Shown one piece after another: positions 1 through 8,441 of a stretch of 64,000 bases of DNA. The notes under the pieces were generated by a model that was not told where the DNA came from, ran no database searches, and saw only the letters and a program-made list of their open reading frames with translations. How positions within the stretch are numbered: position 1 is the stretch's first letter; every line of letters begins with the position of its first letter. Source of the DNA: NVTR01 sp036480115 (GTDB lineage: Bacteria > Pseudomonadota > Alphaproteobacteria > Rhodobacterales > Rhodobacteraceae); contig CBDDAE010000002.1 in the NCBI GenBank assembly GCA_965224795.1, forward strand, positions 248,001-312,000, written 5' to 3'. Both the position numbers and the translations under genes were made by a program.

Positions 1-326
1 AGGCGTGGGATTGCGGCCGCTTTAACCTCGGTTTCCGCTATTCCCTCCGCGCTGTGATCATCATAAGCCAGCAAACAGGCAGTGGTCAGTACACAGCTTT
101 CCCCGGCCTGCACCCGATAAAGAACGATCTCGCGCCCGGTTTCCGACTGTTGTTGCACCCGCACAGTGCCTTCCAACAGCATCAACAGGTTTTCTGGTGA
201 CGTGCCCTGCCCGAAGACCCGCGCGCCTTTTTTCAGGGTTACTATCCGACTTTGGGCCATCAGTTTTCGCTTCAGCCGATCCGGCAGCGCGTTCAGGCCT
301 GTGAAACGTGTGATCCAGTCTTGCAT
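1..326 (-). CDS. Crp/Fnr-family transcriptional regulator, N-terminal part (cut by window edge)
   Basis: The minus strand reads open from an ATG at 326 to the window edge (about 108 codons) and begins MQDWITRFTGLNALPDRLK. The visible part is a cyclic-nucleotide-binding-type beta-barrel with a 'GTVRVQQQSETGREIVLYRVQAGESCV' like stretch typical of Crp/Fnr regulators; the HTH domain lies outside the window. No N-terminal cysteine cluster of the FNR [4Fe-4S] type is seen, so it is not an oxygen-sensing FNR proper. It follows the DUF302 gene by 28 bases in the same direction, suggesting co-transcription. The ligand is unknown; proximity to sox suggests, but does not prove, a role in sulfur or respiratory control. 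Confidence 0.8.
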   Translation of the reverse strand, partial: MQDWITRFTGLNALPDRLKRKLMAQSRIVTLKKGARVFGQGTSPENLLMLLEGTVRVQQQSETGREIVLYRVQAGESCVLTTACLLAYDDHSAEGIAETEVKAAAIPR

Positions 327-354
327 ATCAGTGGCACCCTTTTCTGGGTGCTAC

Positions 355-786
355 CTATTGCTCTGCAGCCGCGCGCGCAATGCCATCAAGCAGCGCCTGA
401 ATTTCCTGCATTTCACCTTCGGGAAAATTTCGGTAGCCAATGGTTACCGCACCTTCGCGGTCGGCTACATAAATGCCGTAGGGGCAAAAGGCAATGTTGG
501 CCGGGTTAATTTCCATGACCTTGCGTGACAACACGGCTGAACAGAATAAAAAGATGTCGGCGGCTTCAAACAAAACCACGTCACTGCCCAAATCAGGGCC
601 AGTGCGGGCAAGCATTTCGCCGGAATGGGCAACAAAATCAATTACCAGACCTGCGCCGATAATTTCGCTTTCTACAGCAAATGTGGCATCGTCAAAGCTA
701 CCGTCATAATCATATACGGTGGCATCCTGAGAAAAGCCTGGTGTGGTGAACATCGACAACGCCGCTGCCATAAGTATTTTTTTCAT
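355..786 (-). CDS. DUF302-family periplasmic protein
   Basis: This 143-residue protein starts MKKILMAAALSMFTTPGFSQ, a clear Sec signal peptide; a longer frame runs upstream to 825 but would hide the signal, so the ATG at 786 is chosen. The mature part has the DUF302 pattern: an amphipathic N-terminal section, 'GAGLVIDFVAHSGEML' and a central 'DVVLFEAADIFLFCSAVLSRKVMEINPANIAFCPYGIYV' segment. DUF302 proteins bind haem or other ligands in some cases, but their role is mostly unknown; they are recurrent neighbours of sulfur-oxidation genes. It lies beyond the terminator that follows soxF, so it probably has its own promoter, and it precedes the Crp/Fnr gene. Confidence 0.75.
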   Translation of the reverse strand: MKKILMAAALSMFTTPGFSQDATVYDYDGSFDDATFAVESEIIGAGLVIDFVAHSGEMLARTGPDLGSDVVLFEAADIFLFCSAVLSRKVMEINPANIAFCPYGIYVADREGAVTIGYRNFPEGEMQEIQALLDGIARAAAEQ

Positions 787-857
787 AATATTGCCCCTGA
801 CGAATTCAAGCGGATCGTAGCCCATGCCAGATTGATGTCAAATCACGTCCACGCCAC

Positions 858-897
858 AAAAAAGGCCGCCCCACCTTTCAGTGGGACGGCCTGTTTT
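858..897 (-). terminator. Rho-independent terminator after soxF
   Basis: The 11-base arms 864-874 and 881-891 (GGCCGCCCCAC / GTGGGACGGCC) pair with one mismatch around a 6-base loop. On the minus strand the stem is followed by six T (complement of 858-863), 20 bases after the soxF stop, so it ends the soxE-soxF transcript. On the plus strand a TTTTT run at 893-897 makes it potentially bidirectional. Confidence 0.85.
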
Positions 898-910
898 TCG
901 CAGTCCAGTA

Positions 911-2182
911 TTAGCCAAACATGTCGGCAGAAATACCAGCGTACCAACCAACACTTTCTTCATATGTGGCTTTGCGCAAAGCGGCGTCTTCACCGGTCTT
1001 GCTGATAAAGCCATCTGTCTTGGCGATCTTTTCTTCCGTCGCCTCGTAAGATGCACCAACTTTGATGCCATCATCGGTTTCGATAAGTGACCAGCAGGTG
1101 TTTGAGAACTTGGCCGGAAATACTGGGCTGTCCGTCAAGGCACCGCGAATGGCCATGGCGCAAACCTTGGCCTGGCTGTTGGCGGAAAAGCCGGATTTCG
1201 GCATATCACCCTGAGCCGAGCTATCGCCCAACACATGGATGTTTTCATCGGCTTTACTGGCCATTGTAGCGGCGTGGACCGGGGCCCAGTTACCATCAGT
1301 TACCCCTGCAATTTCGCAAATCCGGCCAGATTTCATAGCCGGAATGACGTTGCAGACGTCAACTTTTGTAACTTCTCCATCAATAACCAATTCCATTGCA
1401 TCAGGGCGAACTTCCACATTGTCACCACCAAAGTCGGGGCCAACACGTTCGATCATACCGTCGTAATGGGTAGACCAACCATCTTCAAACAGTGCCTGCT
1501 TTGAAAATTTTTCCTTAGGATCGGCGATCAGGATTTTCGCCGTTGGATTAATTTCCTTTAGCAAGTGTGCCACCATTGAAATCCGCTCATATGGCCCAGG
1601 AGGGCAGCGGAAAGGATTTGGTGGAGCAACCATGGCGTAAGTACCGCCCGCTGGCATCGCCATGATCTGGGCTTTCAACAGCTCAGTTTGCGATCCGGCT
1701 TTGTAGGCGTGGGGCATCTTGTTTTGGCTTGTGATATCCCAACCGGCCACAGCGCCGTCAACAAAGTCAATACCGGGTGAGATCACCAAACGGTCGTACC
1801 CAATGGTAGAACCACCGGCCAGAGAAACAGTTTTAGCGTCGCGATCTACACCAACAGCCCAGTCATGGACGACATTGATACCATATTTGGCCGCCAATGT
1901 TCCGTATGAATGGCCAATCGAGGACATATCCCGAAAACCGCCCAGATAAATGTTGGAAAAGAAGCACGTGTAGTAAACCCGTGTTGGTTCGATCAATGTA
2001 ACATCAATCGCGCCCTCACTGTCTTTGGCTATATAGCGGGCCGCAGTTGCGCCACCAGCGCCACCGCCGATGACAACAACACGGGGTTTAGCGTGGGCTG
2101 CGCCCATTACCATAGGTGCGGATGCAACCGTTGTGGCGGCTGCCACTGTGGTCCCCATAAATGCACGTCTGTTCAGTTTCAT
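911..2182 (-). CDS. soxF: SoxF / flavocytochrome c sulfide dehydrogenase, flavoprotein subunit
   Basis: A 423-residue flavoprotein of the FccB/SoxF family. The N-terminus has a Tat motif (RRAFMG, residues 5-10), followed by a dinucleotide-binding stretch VVVIGGGAGGATAARYI (35-51). The two redox-active cysteines of flavocytochrome c are present as Cys73 (YYTCFF) and Cys193 (FRCPPGPYER). In this family the enzyme oxidises sulfide in the periplasm and passes electrons to a c-type cytochrome. It lies 25 bases after soxE, behind a good GGAGG site, so SoxE (a dihaem cytochrome) is its likely electron acceptor. A strong terminator follows, marking the end of the operon; soxG and soxH of Paracoccus do not follow here. 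Confidence 0.95.
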   Translation of the reverse strand: MKLNRRAFMGTTVAAATTVASAPMVMGAAHAKPRVVVIGGGAGGATAARYIAKDSEGAIDVTLIEPTRVYYTCFFSNIYLGGFRDMSSIGHSYGTLAAKYGINVVHDWAVGVDRDAKTVSLAGGSTIGYDRLVISPGIDFVDGAVAGWDITSQNKMPHAYKAGSQTELLKAQIMAMPAGGTYAMVAPPNPFRCPPGPYERISMVAHLLKEINPTAKILIADPKEKFSKQALFEDGWSTHYDGMIERVGPDFGGDNVEVRPDAMELVIDGEVTKVDVCNVIPAMKSGRICEIAGVTDGNWAPVHAATMASKADENIHVLGDSSAQGDMPKSGFSANSQAKVCAMAIRGALTDSPVFPAKFSNTCWSLIETDDGIKVGASYEATEEKIAKTDGFISKTGEDAALRKATYEESVGWYAGISADMFG

Positions 2183-2207
2183 ATTTCTTCCTCCCTGGAA
2201 ATTAGAC

Positions 2208-2906
2208 CTATTCTAGGTCCTTAAAATATGCGGCAAGGGCCGCGATTTCTTCGTTAGATAGGCGACTTGTTACGAGCTGCATCACCGGATGAGGACGCAG
2301 TTTGTTCTTATAGGCATGTAAGGCAACAACAAAATCATCATTTGGCCAGCCGGTTATAGACGGAATGCCGTCATCTGCACCACTGGACTGATGACATGTC
2401 ACGCATTCGCCCGACAGATATTGGCCATAGGCGGTATCGCCAACAATGGCTAAAATTTCAGGTGGCAGCTCTTCCGGGGAAGGTTCTGCGGTTGGTTCAG
2501 CCTCGGGAATGTTCTGTGGGTCATCAGAAAACTGGCGCAGATAGGCCAGCACATCTTCGCGGTCTTCGTGTTCCGAAAGGCCTTTAAAGCTCATCCTGGT
2601 TTTTGACACCATGGCTTTGGGGTTTTCCAAGAACGCTTCAAGCGTTTCGGCGGTCCAGATCAGGCCATCATTCCCCATTCTCACCATGCCTTTAGAAAAT
2701 TTCGCACCTTCTAATGTTCCTGCCACACGACCAAACAACAGGTTCAAATGTGGGCCAACACCGTTCTTGGCCCCATCGCCTACCTTGTGGCAGGCTTTAC
2801 ATTTTTTGAATATCTTGGCGCCCTTGTCAGCATCGCCCACATGGGCAGCATAAGCCGCTGGTGCAAAGGCCATCAAACCGATGATAAGTGTTAGGATCTT
2901 CCCCAT
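2208..2906 (-). CDS. soxE: SoxE, periplasmic dihaem cytochrome c
   Basis: A 232-residue secreted protein: signal peptide (residues 1-20, ending AYAA), a cytochrome c2-like domain with haem motif CKACH (36-40), a Pro/Glu-rich linker (about 133-152), then a second small domain with CVTCH (168-172). This matches the dihaem SoxE of Paracoccus-type clusters, thought to be the cytochrome partner of SoxF. A 157-base AT-rich gap separates it from soxD and contains a candidate SoxR operator, so soxEF may have its own promoter as well as read-through from upstream. Confidence 0.9.
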   Translation of the reverse strand: MGKILTLIIGLMAFAPAAYAAHVGDADKGAKIFKKCKACHKVGDGAKNGVGPHLNLLFGRVAGTLEGAKFSKGMVRMGNDGLIWTAETLEAFLENPKAMVSKTRMSFKGLSEHEDREDVLAYLRQFSDDPQNIPEAEPTAEPSPEELPPEILAIVGDTAYGQYLSGECVTCHQSSGADDGIPSITGWPNDDFVVALHAYKNKLRPHPVMQLVTSRLSNEEIAALAAYFKDLE

Positions 2907-2940
2907 ACAGCTTTATTACCGACAACCAGTGCAAAAATCA

Positions 2941-2955
2941 AGATTAATGAATTAT
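2941..2955. promoter_or_regulatory. Candidate SoxR operator upstream of soxE
   Basis: The 14-mer AGATTAATGAATTA here is found again, unchanged, upstream of soxX (8964-8977). Read on the minus strand it is part of ATTCAATA-ATTCATTA, an 8-base tandem. It lies about 40 bases before the soxE start in an AT-rich gap. Assignment to SoxR is inference from repetition and position. Confidence 0.55.
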
Positions 2956-3063
2956 TGAATGCGAATAAAGTTATTCAGGAATTCAAGATGTTGATATTTC
3001 TTTTCGTATATAATGGTATACCGAGAATTCAAAAATGATATTGCAACTTACAGTGCTAAAAAT

Positions 3064-3693
3064 TCAATTTTCTGCACCCTCCGGGGTAATATCAGCCAAC
3101 CCTCGCGAAACTATTTCCACGCTTGATTTACAATCCGCCATGCAGGGATCGGCGGAAAACACTGGCAACTCTGTAACAGTCCGGTCATCGGAAAAAAATG
3201 CTGCTTCATTGGGCAGATGTATATCCGGAAAGTTGCCCTGACTTAGTATAAAATCTTCGTCCACCAGATCATTCAGATACAAAAGATACGCCACCAGCGC
3301 GTATTCTTCATCGGTGCTGTAGGATTGCGCATCGCCAAACGGCTTGGCGCGGTGAATAAAATCAAAAATCGTCGACAGATAGGGTACGAAAGAGCCAATA
3401 GATTTCACCGGGCGGGGTTGCGTCAAGGTGTCTTCGCCCCCTGCCAGACTGGGATACAGCCCCAGACCTTCGCCAAAATCTCCGTGGCAGGCGGCGCACA
3501 CATCATTAAATAATTCTTCGCCCAGTGCCACATCACCCTGCCCCACCGGCAGGCCCAGCCCATCCGGGCGGATATCTATATCCCAGGCTGCGATTTCGTC
3601 AGCATCAGCCACGCGCCCCAAACCAAGGGGATCGGCCAAACCCGGACTGGCCATGCAGGTCAGCAGAAATAGGGCGTTAAGTAATCTCAACAT
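3064..3693 (-). CDS. soxD: SoxD, sulfane dehydrogenase cytochrome subunit, single-haem short form
   Basis: This 209-residue protein has a signal peptide (MLRLLNALFLLTCMASPGLA) and one haem motif, CAACH (66-70), in the conserved context of the first SoxD domain. It ends at a TGA right after '...ADITPEGAEN'. From memory, Paracoccus SoxD is about 380 residues and continues here into a linker and a second cytochrome domain, which is missing; no haem motif is found in any frame before soxE. The longer open frame to 3933 is only the shadow of soxC; the ATG at 3693 overlaps the soxC end by 17 bases, implying translational coupling. With SoxC it would form the sulfane dehydrogenase that oxidises the SoxY-bound sulfane sulfur. 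Confidence 0.9.
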   Translation of the reverse strand: MLRLLNALFLLTCMASPGLADPLGLGRVADADEIAAWDIDIRPDGLGLPVGQGDVALGEELFNDVCAACHGDFGEGLGLYPSLAGGEDTLTQPRPVKSIGSFVPYLSTIFDFIHRAKPFGDAQSYSTDEEYALVAYLLYLNDLVDEDFILSQGNFPDIHLPNEAAFFSDDRTVTELPVFSADPCMADCKSSVEIVSRGLADITPEGAEN

Positions 3694-4942
3694 TGCTGAC
3701 CCCGCCGTTTTGATCCACTGCCCAGGTCTGGATACCGTTATTGTGGTACACTGAAGCCGAGCCGCGAATGGCCCGCAACGCATCCTTGGTGGGCTGCACA
3801 TAGCCGGTGCTGTCATGGGCCCGGCTTTGCAGTAGCATGGGGCGACCATCCCAATTGAATTCATAATAGAACCGGTGCAGGGCTTTATCGCTACCCATCC
3901 CAGACATGCGGGCCTTGTGCCAATTGATGCCACCGTCCAGAGTTATGTCCACTCGGGGAATCGTGCCACGCCCCGACCATGCCAAACCAGACAATACCAA
4001 CGGCCCGGACCCATGGGTAATCGGGCTTTCCGGTGCCGGGCTGGTGATCACTGACTTGGCATCCATTTCAAAGGTGAACCGACGCGATCGTCCGTCGGCC
4101 AACAGATCAGTATAGCGACTGGCCTCTTCGCGCATGTGCCAGGGCGCATCCCCCACTTCCAGCCGGCGCAGCCATTTTACCCACATCGCGCCTTCCCAAC
4201 CGGGCACTACAAGGCGCAAAGGATATCCTTGCTCTGGTCGCAATGCCTCGCCGTTCATGGCAAATGCTACCATGCAATCATCCAGTGCCTTTTCCAGCGG
4301 GATGGAACGCGCCATTTTCACCGCGTCCGCGCCTTCTGCCAACAGCCACTTTCCGGCAGTCTTTACCCCGGCTTCGGCCAGCAAATGGCGCAGCGGCACG
4401 CCGGTATACATGACGTTATGGATCATGCCATGGGTGAACTGTGCTGCGTTCATTTGCGCACCGCGCCATTCCATGCCGGAATTGGCAGCGCATTCCAAAA
4501 AATGAACCCGGTCCTCGCGCGGAAACCGCATCAGATCTTCTAAAGTAAACACCAGCGGGCGATCCACTAACCCGTGGATCATTAACCGGTGCTGGGCGGG
4601 ATCAATTTCTGCAATGCCGCCGTGGTGGCGTTCAAAACACAACCCGTTGGGGGTGATGGTGCCGTTAAGCGCGTGGATCGGGGTGAAATTGACCGAGCTG
4701 ATATCATCCGCCGTTAACCAGTCGATATTGCGGCGTATGACGTTTGCTTCCTGCGGTGCGGGGTATCCATAGGGGCGGCTGGCAACGCCATCCCCACGGG
4801 TGATCATCCAGGGTTGCAATTCGGTGATTGCAGGGTCGCCGGCATTGGCAGTTTTAGCAGTAAGACCCGCCGCCCCGGCAGTTGCGGCGCCTTTCAGAAA
4901 GCTGCGTCGCGACGGTTTGTTCGGGGTGTCACGCTCAGACAA
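3677..4942 (-). CDS. soxC: SoxC, sulfane dehydrogenase molybdenum-cofactor subunit
   Basis: A protein of the sulfite oxidase superfamily. It carries a Tat signal (SRRSFLKG followed by an Ala-rich h-region) and the Mo-ligating cysteine context HFLECAANSG, with the dimerisation domain at the C-terminus. The start chosen is a TTG at 4942 (421 residues, MSERDTPNKPSRRSF...), because AAGGA lies at the right distance before it; a GTG at 5008 (443 residues) inside the end of soxB is possible but has no good ribosome site. With SoxD it removes electrons from the sulfane sulfur on SoxY, allowing complete oxidation of thiosulfate without sulfur globules. Confidence 0.92.
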   Translation of the reverse strand: MSERDTPNKPSRRSFLKGAATAGAAGLTAKTANAGDPAITELQPWMITRGDGVASRPYGYPAPQEANVIRRNIDWLTADDISSVNFTPIHALNGTITPNGLCFERHHGGIAEIDPAQHRLMIHGLVDRPLVFTLEDLMRFPREDRVHFLECAANSGMEWRGAQMNAAQFTHGMIHNVMYTGVPLRHLLAEAGVKTAGKWLLAEGADAVKMARSIPLEKALDDCMVAFAMNGEALRPEQGYPLRLVVPGWEGAMWVKWLRRLEVGDAPWHMREEASRYTDLLADGRSRRFTFEMDAKSVITSPAPESPITHGSGPLVLSGLAWSGRGTIPRVDITLDGGINWHKARMSGMGSDKALHRFYYEFNWDGRPMLLQSRAHDSTGYVQPTKDALRAIRGSASVYHNNGIQTWAVDQNGGVSNVEIT

Positions 4943-4985
4943 CTTACGCTTCCTTATCCACTTTTTTACAGAAAAAGTGTTTCCG

Positions 4986-6680
4986 TCAGGCCCCGATGAC
5001 TTTGACACTGGTGTTGGGTTCTACTGAAACTGTACCGTGGCGGCGCACATAATTCTCGATCACATCCCAGATCGGCGGGCCTTCGGTGCCCTCATTCACT
5101 GAGGCCCAACCAGCCACTATGTAGGTTTTGTCCGCTTCAACCAATTCGCCGGTTTTTATCACCGTCATGTCTGTGATCCGGCTGCCTTGGGGTTTGTTGA
5201 TATCGATCCGGTAGCTCATGCCACCGACGCGCACCATATCACCGCCCTGCTGGTAATACGGATCCGGGTTGAACAGGTTATCGGCGACGTCCTCCAAAAT
5301 CAGATGCAGATTATGCCCGGTCATTTCCGAGCGGTAAGCATTTGGATAGCTCATTGCGGTGGCGTTAAAGATATCTTCGCGGGTGATATCACTGCCCGGC
5401 AGCACGGATGCGCCCCAGCGGAAACCCGGTGACAAGGCGATATCCGCTTCACGCTCTTCCAGTAGCGCCTGTCCAATCAGATCATCCCAGGTGCCGTTGA
5501 AATTGCCGCGTCGATACAGCAAGCTATCGGTCTTGCCGATTACTTCCGACATTTCTTGCACGTAAGGTTCACGGCCTTTGGCAACCTGCGCCGCCATTTC
5601 CGCGTCTGGTGCGATCACATCGCTAAACAGCGGAATCAACTTATGGCGGATGCCCTTCATTTCTCCGTCGCGGACGTCCAGATCAATGCGGCTGATGAAT
5701 TTACCGTGGGATCCGCTGGCAATCAGAAACGTATTGTTCACCTGCACCGGTTCGGGCAGCGCGTCATGTGTGTGGCCGGTCAGGATCACGTCAATCCCAT
5801 CTACATCTGCGGCCAGTTTGCGATCCACGTCAAAGCCGTTATGGGACAGAAGCACGACGCATTCAGCGCCCTGCCCGCGCACCTCAGCGACCAGTTCGGC
5901 CATGCGTTCCTGACGCACGCCAAAAGACAGTCCGGGGAACATCCAGCCGGGGTTGGCAATGGGCATATAGGGGAAGGCCTGGCCTATGACGGCAACTTTT
6001 ACACCGCCGCGTTCAAACCATTGGTAAGGCTCGTAGGCCGGTTCATCCCATTCAACATCAAAGATATTAGCGCCGAGAAACGGAAAATTCAGCTCATTTT
6101 CAACAATCTCCGTGACCCGATCGATGCCCAGGGTAAATTCCCAGTGGCTGGTCATGGCTTCGACCCCGATCAGGTTCATGATATCCACCATGTCCTGACC
6201 TTCGGTGCGCAATGCTGTCAGGCTACCCTGCCAGGTATCGCCACCATCCAGTATTATTGCATCCGGGCGATCCGCGCGAATGGCTTTCACAACCGTGGCC
6301 GCCCGATCGACACCGCCGATTTTACCGTATTCTTTCGCCAGCGCTGAAAAGTCGCCATTGGTCAGCGCATAATGGCTGGGGGAGCCGTCATTGATACCAT
6401 ATTTCGCCCGGTATTCCGAACCAGTGACATGGGGCATCAAGCCTTTTTGCGCACCAACACCAAGGTTTATTTCTGGTTCACGAAAATACAATGGCTGGGT
6501 CTGGGCGTGCATGTCCGTAATGTGGATCAGTGATAGATTTCCAAACGTGTCGAAATCCAGCAGTTGATCCTGTGTCAGCGCCTGTTGCGCGGCCAATCGA
6601 GACCAATTACCAAAACCAGAACCACCCACAATTGCGGCAGCAGCCATTGAAGTTTGCAAAATATCGCGGCGTGTGAGCAT
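4986..6680 (-). CDS. soxB: SoxB, sulfate thiohydrolase (dimanganese)
   Basis: A 564-residue member of the 5'-nucleotidase/metallophosphatase family. It has a Tat-type start (MLTRRDILQTS) and the metal-binding motifs DMHAQ (about 56-60), GGDTWQGS, SHWEF, LLSHNG and LTGHTHD in order. SoxB hydrolyses sulfate groups from the cysteine-S-sulfonate on SoxY in the periplasm. The SHWEF motif in place of the GNHE of nucleotidases is typical of SoxB and marks it clearly. A hairpin with a T-run separates it from soxA upstream, so its expression may be tuned relative to soxXYZA. Confidence 0.96.
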   Translation of the reverse strand: MLTRRDILQTSMAAAAIVGGSGFGNWSRLAAQQALTQDQLLDFDTFGNLSLIHITDMHAQTQPLYFREPEINLGVGAQKGLMPHVTGSEYRAKYGINDGSPSHYALTNGDFSALAKEYGKIGGVDRAATVVKAIRADRPDAIILDGGDTWQGSLTALRTEGQDMVDIMNLIGVEAMTSHWEFTLGIDRVTEIVENELNFPFLGANIFDVEWDEPAYEPYQWFERGGVKVAVIGQAFPYMPIANPGWMFPGLSFGVRQERMAELVAEVRGQGAECVVLLSHNGFDVDRKLAADVDGIDVILTGHTHDALPEPVQVNNTFLIASGSHGKFISRIDLDVRDGEMKGIRHKLIPLFSDVIAPDAEMAAQVAKGREPYVQEMSEVIGKTDSLLYRRGNFNGTWDDLIGQALLEEREADIALSPGFRWGASVLPGSDITREDIFNATAMSYPNAYRSEMTGHNLHLILEDVADNLFNPDPYYQQGGDMVRVGGMSYRIDINKPQGSRITDMTVIKTGELVEADKTYIVAGWASVNEGTEGPPIWDVIENYVRRHGTVSVEPNTSVKVIGA

Positions 6681-6706
6681 GGGGCACTCCCTTTTGGATC
6701 AAATAG

Positions 6707-6741
6707 AAAAGCTCCCCCCCCGATTTTCGCGGAGGAGGAGC
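6707..6741 (-). terminator. Intra-operon hairpin (attenuator-like) between soxA and soxB
   Basis: On the minus strand an 11-bp stem (arms 6731-6741 and 6711-6721, three G-U pairs) with a 9-base loop is followed by TTTTC. It starts 24 bases after the soxA stop and ends about 30 bases before the soxB start. Shape and T-run are those of a Rho-independent terminator, so it probably reduces read-through or protects the soxXYZA message. Confidence 0.65.
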
Positions 6742-6765
6742 CAATTTCGTATCGTTCAGACCGTT

Positions 6766-7602
6766 TTAGTTACGGACAGAAGGCGATTCAATTGACAGTC
6801 CCTGACCGCGGGATGCCAGATAGAATTCCAGTGCCTTGAATTCATCCGAACCTTCTTTGTAGGGCGTCGCACGAACGTTTTTCATGCAACCCTTAAAGCG
6901 GGCATGGGTTGAATTCAGCTTGGAGTTCTTCAGGCGGTATGTCGGGAAACCGTTGATCTGACCCTGTGACAGGTGATCGGCCCGGATCATGTTGCCAAAG
7001 TTGTCTTCATGGCAATTGGCGCAAGACAGATCCAGCTGGCCAACGCGGGTGTAGTAGATATCTTTACCGCGATCCCAGAAAGACTGGGCACCTTCAGCAT
7101 TAATATCAACCGCCACCGGCATGCCGCGTGACTGCAGGCTGATCAGCGCCGTCATCGACGTCATCTGTGAACCGGACCATTTCCACGGCTCGGCGCCCAT
7201 CTTTTCAACACGTTCAGCGTTGATGATCTCTTCCATGGTTTGCAACTGGCCGTCCACGACCCGTGGCATCTGGGCGCGAAGCCCGGCAAATTCTGCCACA
7301 TCTTCATGGCAAGAAGAACATGATTTACCTTCGCTACCGTCGACCGCTGCAAACAGATCAGCACCCACGTCAACGAACACAAAACCCGGATTGTCAAAGT
7401 CATCCAATTGCAAAGCCTGTGTTTCATCAGCACGAAACACCCAGCCGGAAAACACTTCACTTAGGTTTTCCGCATGTGCTGGTGCCGCTGTTTGGGTCAC
7501 AAAAGACTGACCCTCGACTGACAGAACAGAATCTTCTCCTGCTGACACGGTGGTCGTGGAAACCGCCAGTGCCGTTGCCACAAGTAGTGTTGTTATCTTC
7601 AT
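6766..7602 (-). CDS. soxA: SoxA, dihaem cytochrome c subunit of SoxXA
   Basis: A 278-residue secreted cytochrome with a signal peptide (MKITTLLVATALAVSTTTVSA). Two haem motifs are visible, CSSCH (95-99) and CANCH (194-198), and the active-site cysteine that ligates haem and is modified to persulfide in SoxA is Cys239 (RFKGCMKNVRA). The start at 7602 follows a GGGAGG site; the open frame reaching 7782 is an upstream extension inside soxZ. SoxXA joins thiosulfate to the SoxY cysteine as the first step of the cycle. Confidence 0.96.
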   Translation of the reverse strand: MKITTLLVATALAVSTTTVSAGEDSVLSVEGQSFVTQTAAPAHAENLSEVFSGWVFRADETQALQLDDFDNPGFVFVDVGADLFAAVDGSEGKSCSSCHEDVAEFAGLRAQMPRVVDGQLQTMEEIINAERVEKMGAEPWKWSGSQMTSMTALISLQSRGMPVAVDINAEGAQSFWDRGKDIYYTRVGQLDLSCANCHEDNFGNMIRADHLSQGQINGFPTYRLKNSKLNSTHARFKGCMKNVRATPYKEGSDEFKALEFYLASRGQGLSIESPSVRN

Positions 7603-7648
7603 TCGGCTATCCTCCCCTATATCCTGAAATGATCGGTTGCGTTTTCGC

Positions 7649-7978
7649 TTATCCGATCGCGATGGTTTTGGTGGTCTCGTAGACATCACCATCATCATCG
7701 TACCAGGTGAATTTAAAATCGCCCGCTTCCGGAACAGTCGCTTCAAACTCAAAGAACGGGTTTGTGGAAACCGCTGGCTCAACTGTTACGTCAACGACGT
7801 TTTCACCGTTAAAATCACAGGTGAAACGGTTGATGATCGAGCGCGGGATGGTGTTGCCATCACTGTCTTTGCGCTGACCGCTTTCCATTTTGTGGCTGAT
7901 CAAAGTTTTGATCGTAATAACGTCCCCGGCTGCTGCCGTCTTTGGAACTTTAACGCGTGGTTTTACACCAGATGCCAT
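7649..7978 (-). CDS. soxZ: SoxZ, sulfur-carrier complex subunit
   Basis: A 109-residue immunoglobulin-like protein with no signal peptide (MASGVKPRVKVPKTA), the usual SoxZ form; it is exported with Tat-dependent SoxY. The stretches 'VITIKTLISHKMESGQRKDSDG' type N-terminal half and 'FKFTWYDDDGDVYETTKTI' near the end are characteristic. It forms the SoxYZ heterodimer that carries the growing sulfur chain. It lies 15 bases after soxY and 46 bases before soxA. Confidence 0.96.
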   Translation of the reverse strand: MASGVKPRVKVPKTAAAGDVITIKTLISHKMESGQRKDSDGNTIPRSIINRFTCDFNGENVVDVTVEPAVSTNPFFEFEATVPEAGDFKFTWYDDDGDVYETTKTIAIG

Positions 7979-7993
7979 GTGTCTTCTCCTAAG

Positions 7994-8413
7994 TTAGCCG
8001 CCGCAGCCGCCAATTGTTACTTTTACGGTTTGCGATGCCTGGACATAGCTGCCATCGGCCATCTTGGCGATTGCCAGAACGTCCTGTGTGCCTGACAAAC
8101 GAATGCGGGTGGATGCTGCCTGTGATCCGGCAAGCGCGCCGAAGGTAAAGGTTGCAACTGCCGGTGTCGGGTTCTTAGTGGCGACGATCAGGATAGAGAC
8201 CGCCCCTGCGGCATCGACCGATACCGGCACAGTGTTGCCGTTTTCAGCGATTTCCGGCGCGGTCAGTGAAACCCCACCTTCGCCAACTTCGGCACCGCCT
8301 GTAAACGCCGCGATGACTTCTTCAGAAGTCGCGGCCATGGCTTTGTACGGCAGGAAAGATGCGGCTGTGGCACCTAATCCGAGCGCCAAAGCATCCCGTC
8401 GTGTTAATTTCAT
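7994..8413 (-). CDS. soxY: SoxY, sulfur-carrier protein
   Basis: A 139-residue protein with a Tat signal (MKLTRRDALALGLGATAASF) and the C-terminal swinging arm VKVTIGGCGG, whose cysteine is the covalent attachment point for thiosulfate sulfur during oxidation. This GGCGG end is diagnostic. Located between soxX and soxZ as in Paracoccus. Confidence 0.97.
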   Translation of the reverse strand: MKLTRRDALALGLGATAASFLPYKAMAATSEEVIAAFTGGAEVGEGGVSLTAPEIAENGNTVPVSVDAAGAVSILIVATKNPTPAVATFTFGALAGSQAASTRIRLSGTQDVLAIAKMADGSYVQASQTVKVTIGGCGG

Positions 8414-8441
8414 TTCTCTCTCCTCAGTTTTCGGTGTGCAA

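Noticed and set aside
3677..5008. Longer SoxC from a GTG at 5008
   Set aside because: It overlaps the end of soxB and has no ribosome site; the TTG at 4942 has AAGGA at the right spacing and directly precedes the Tat signal.
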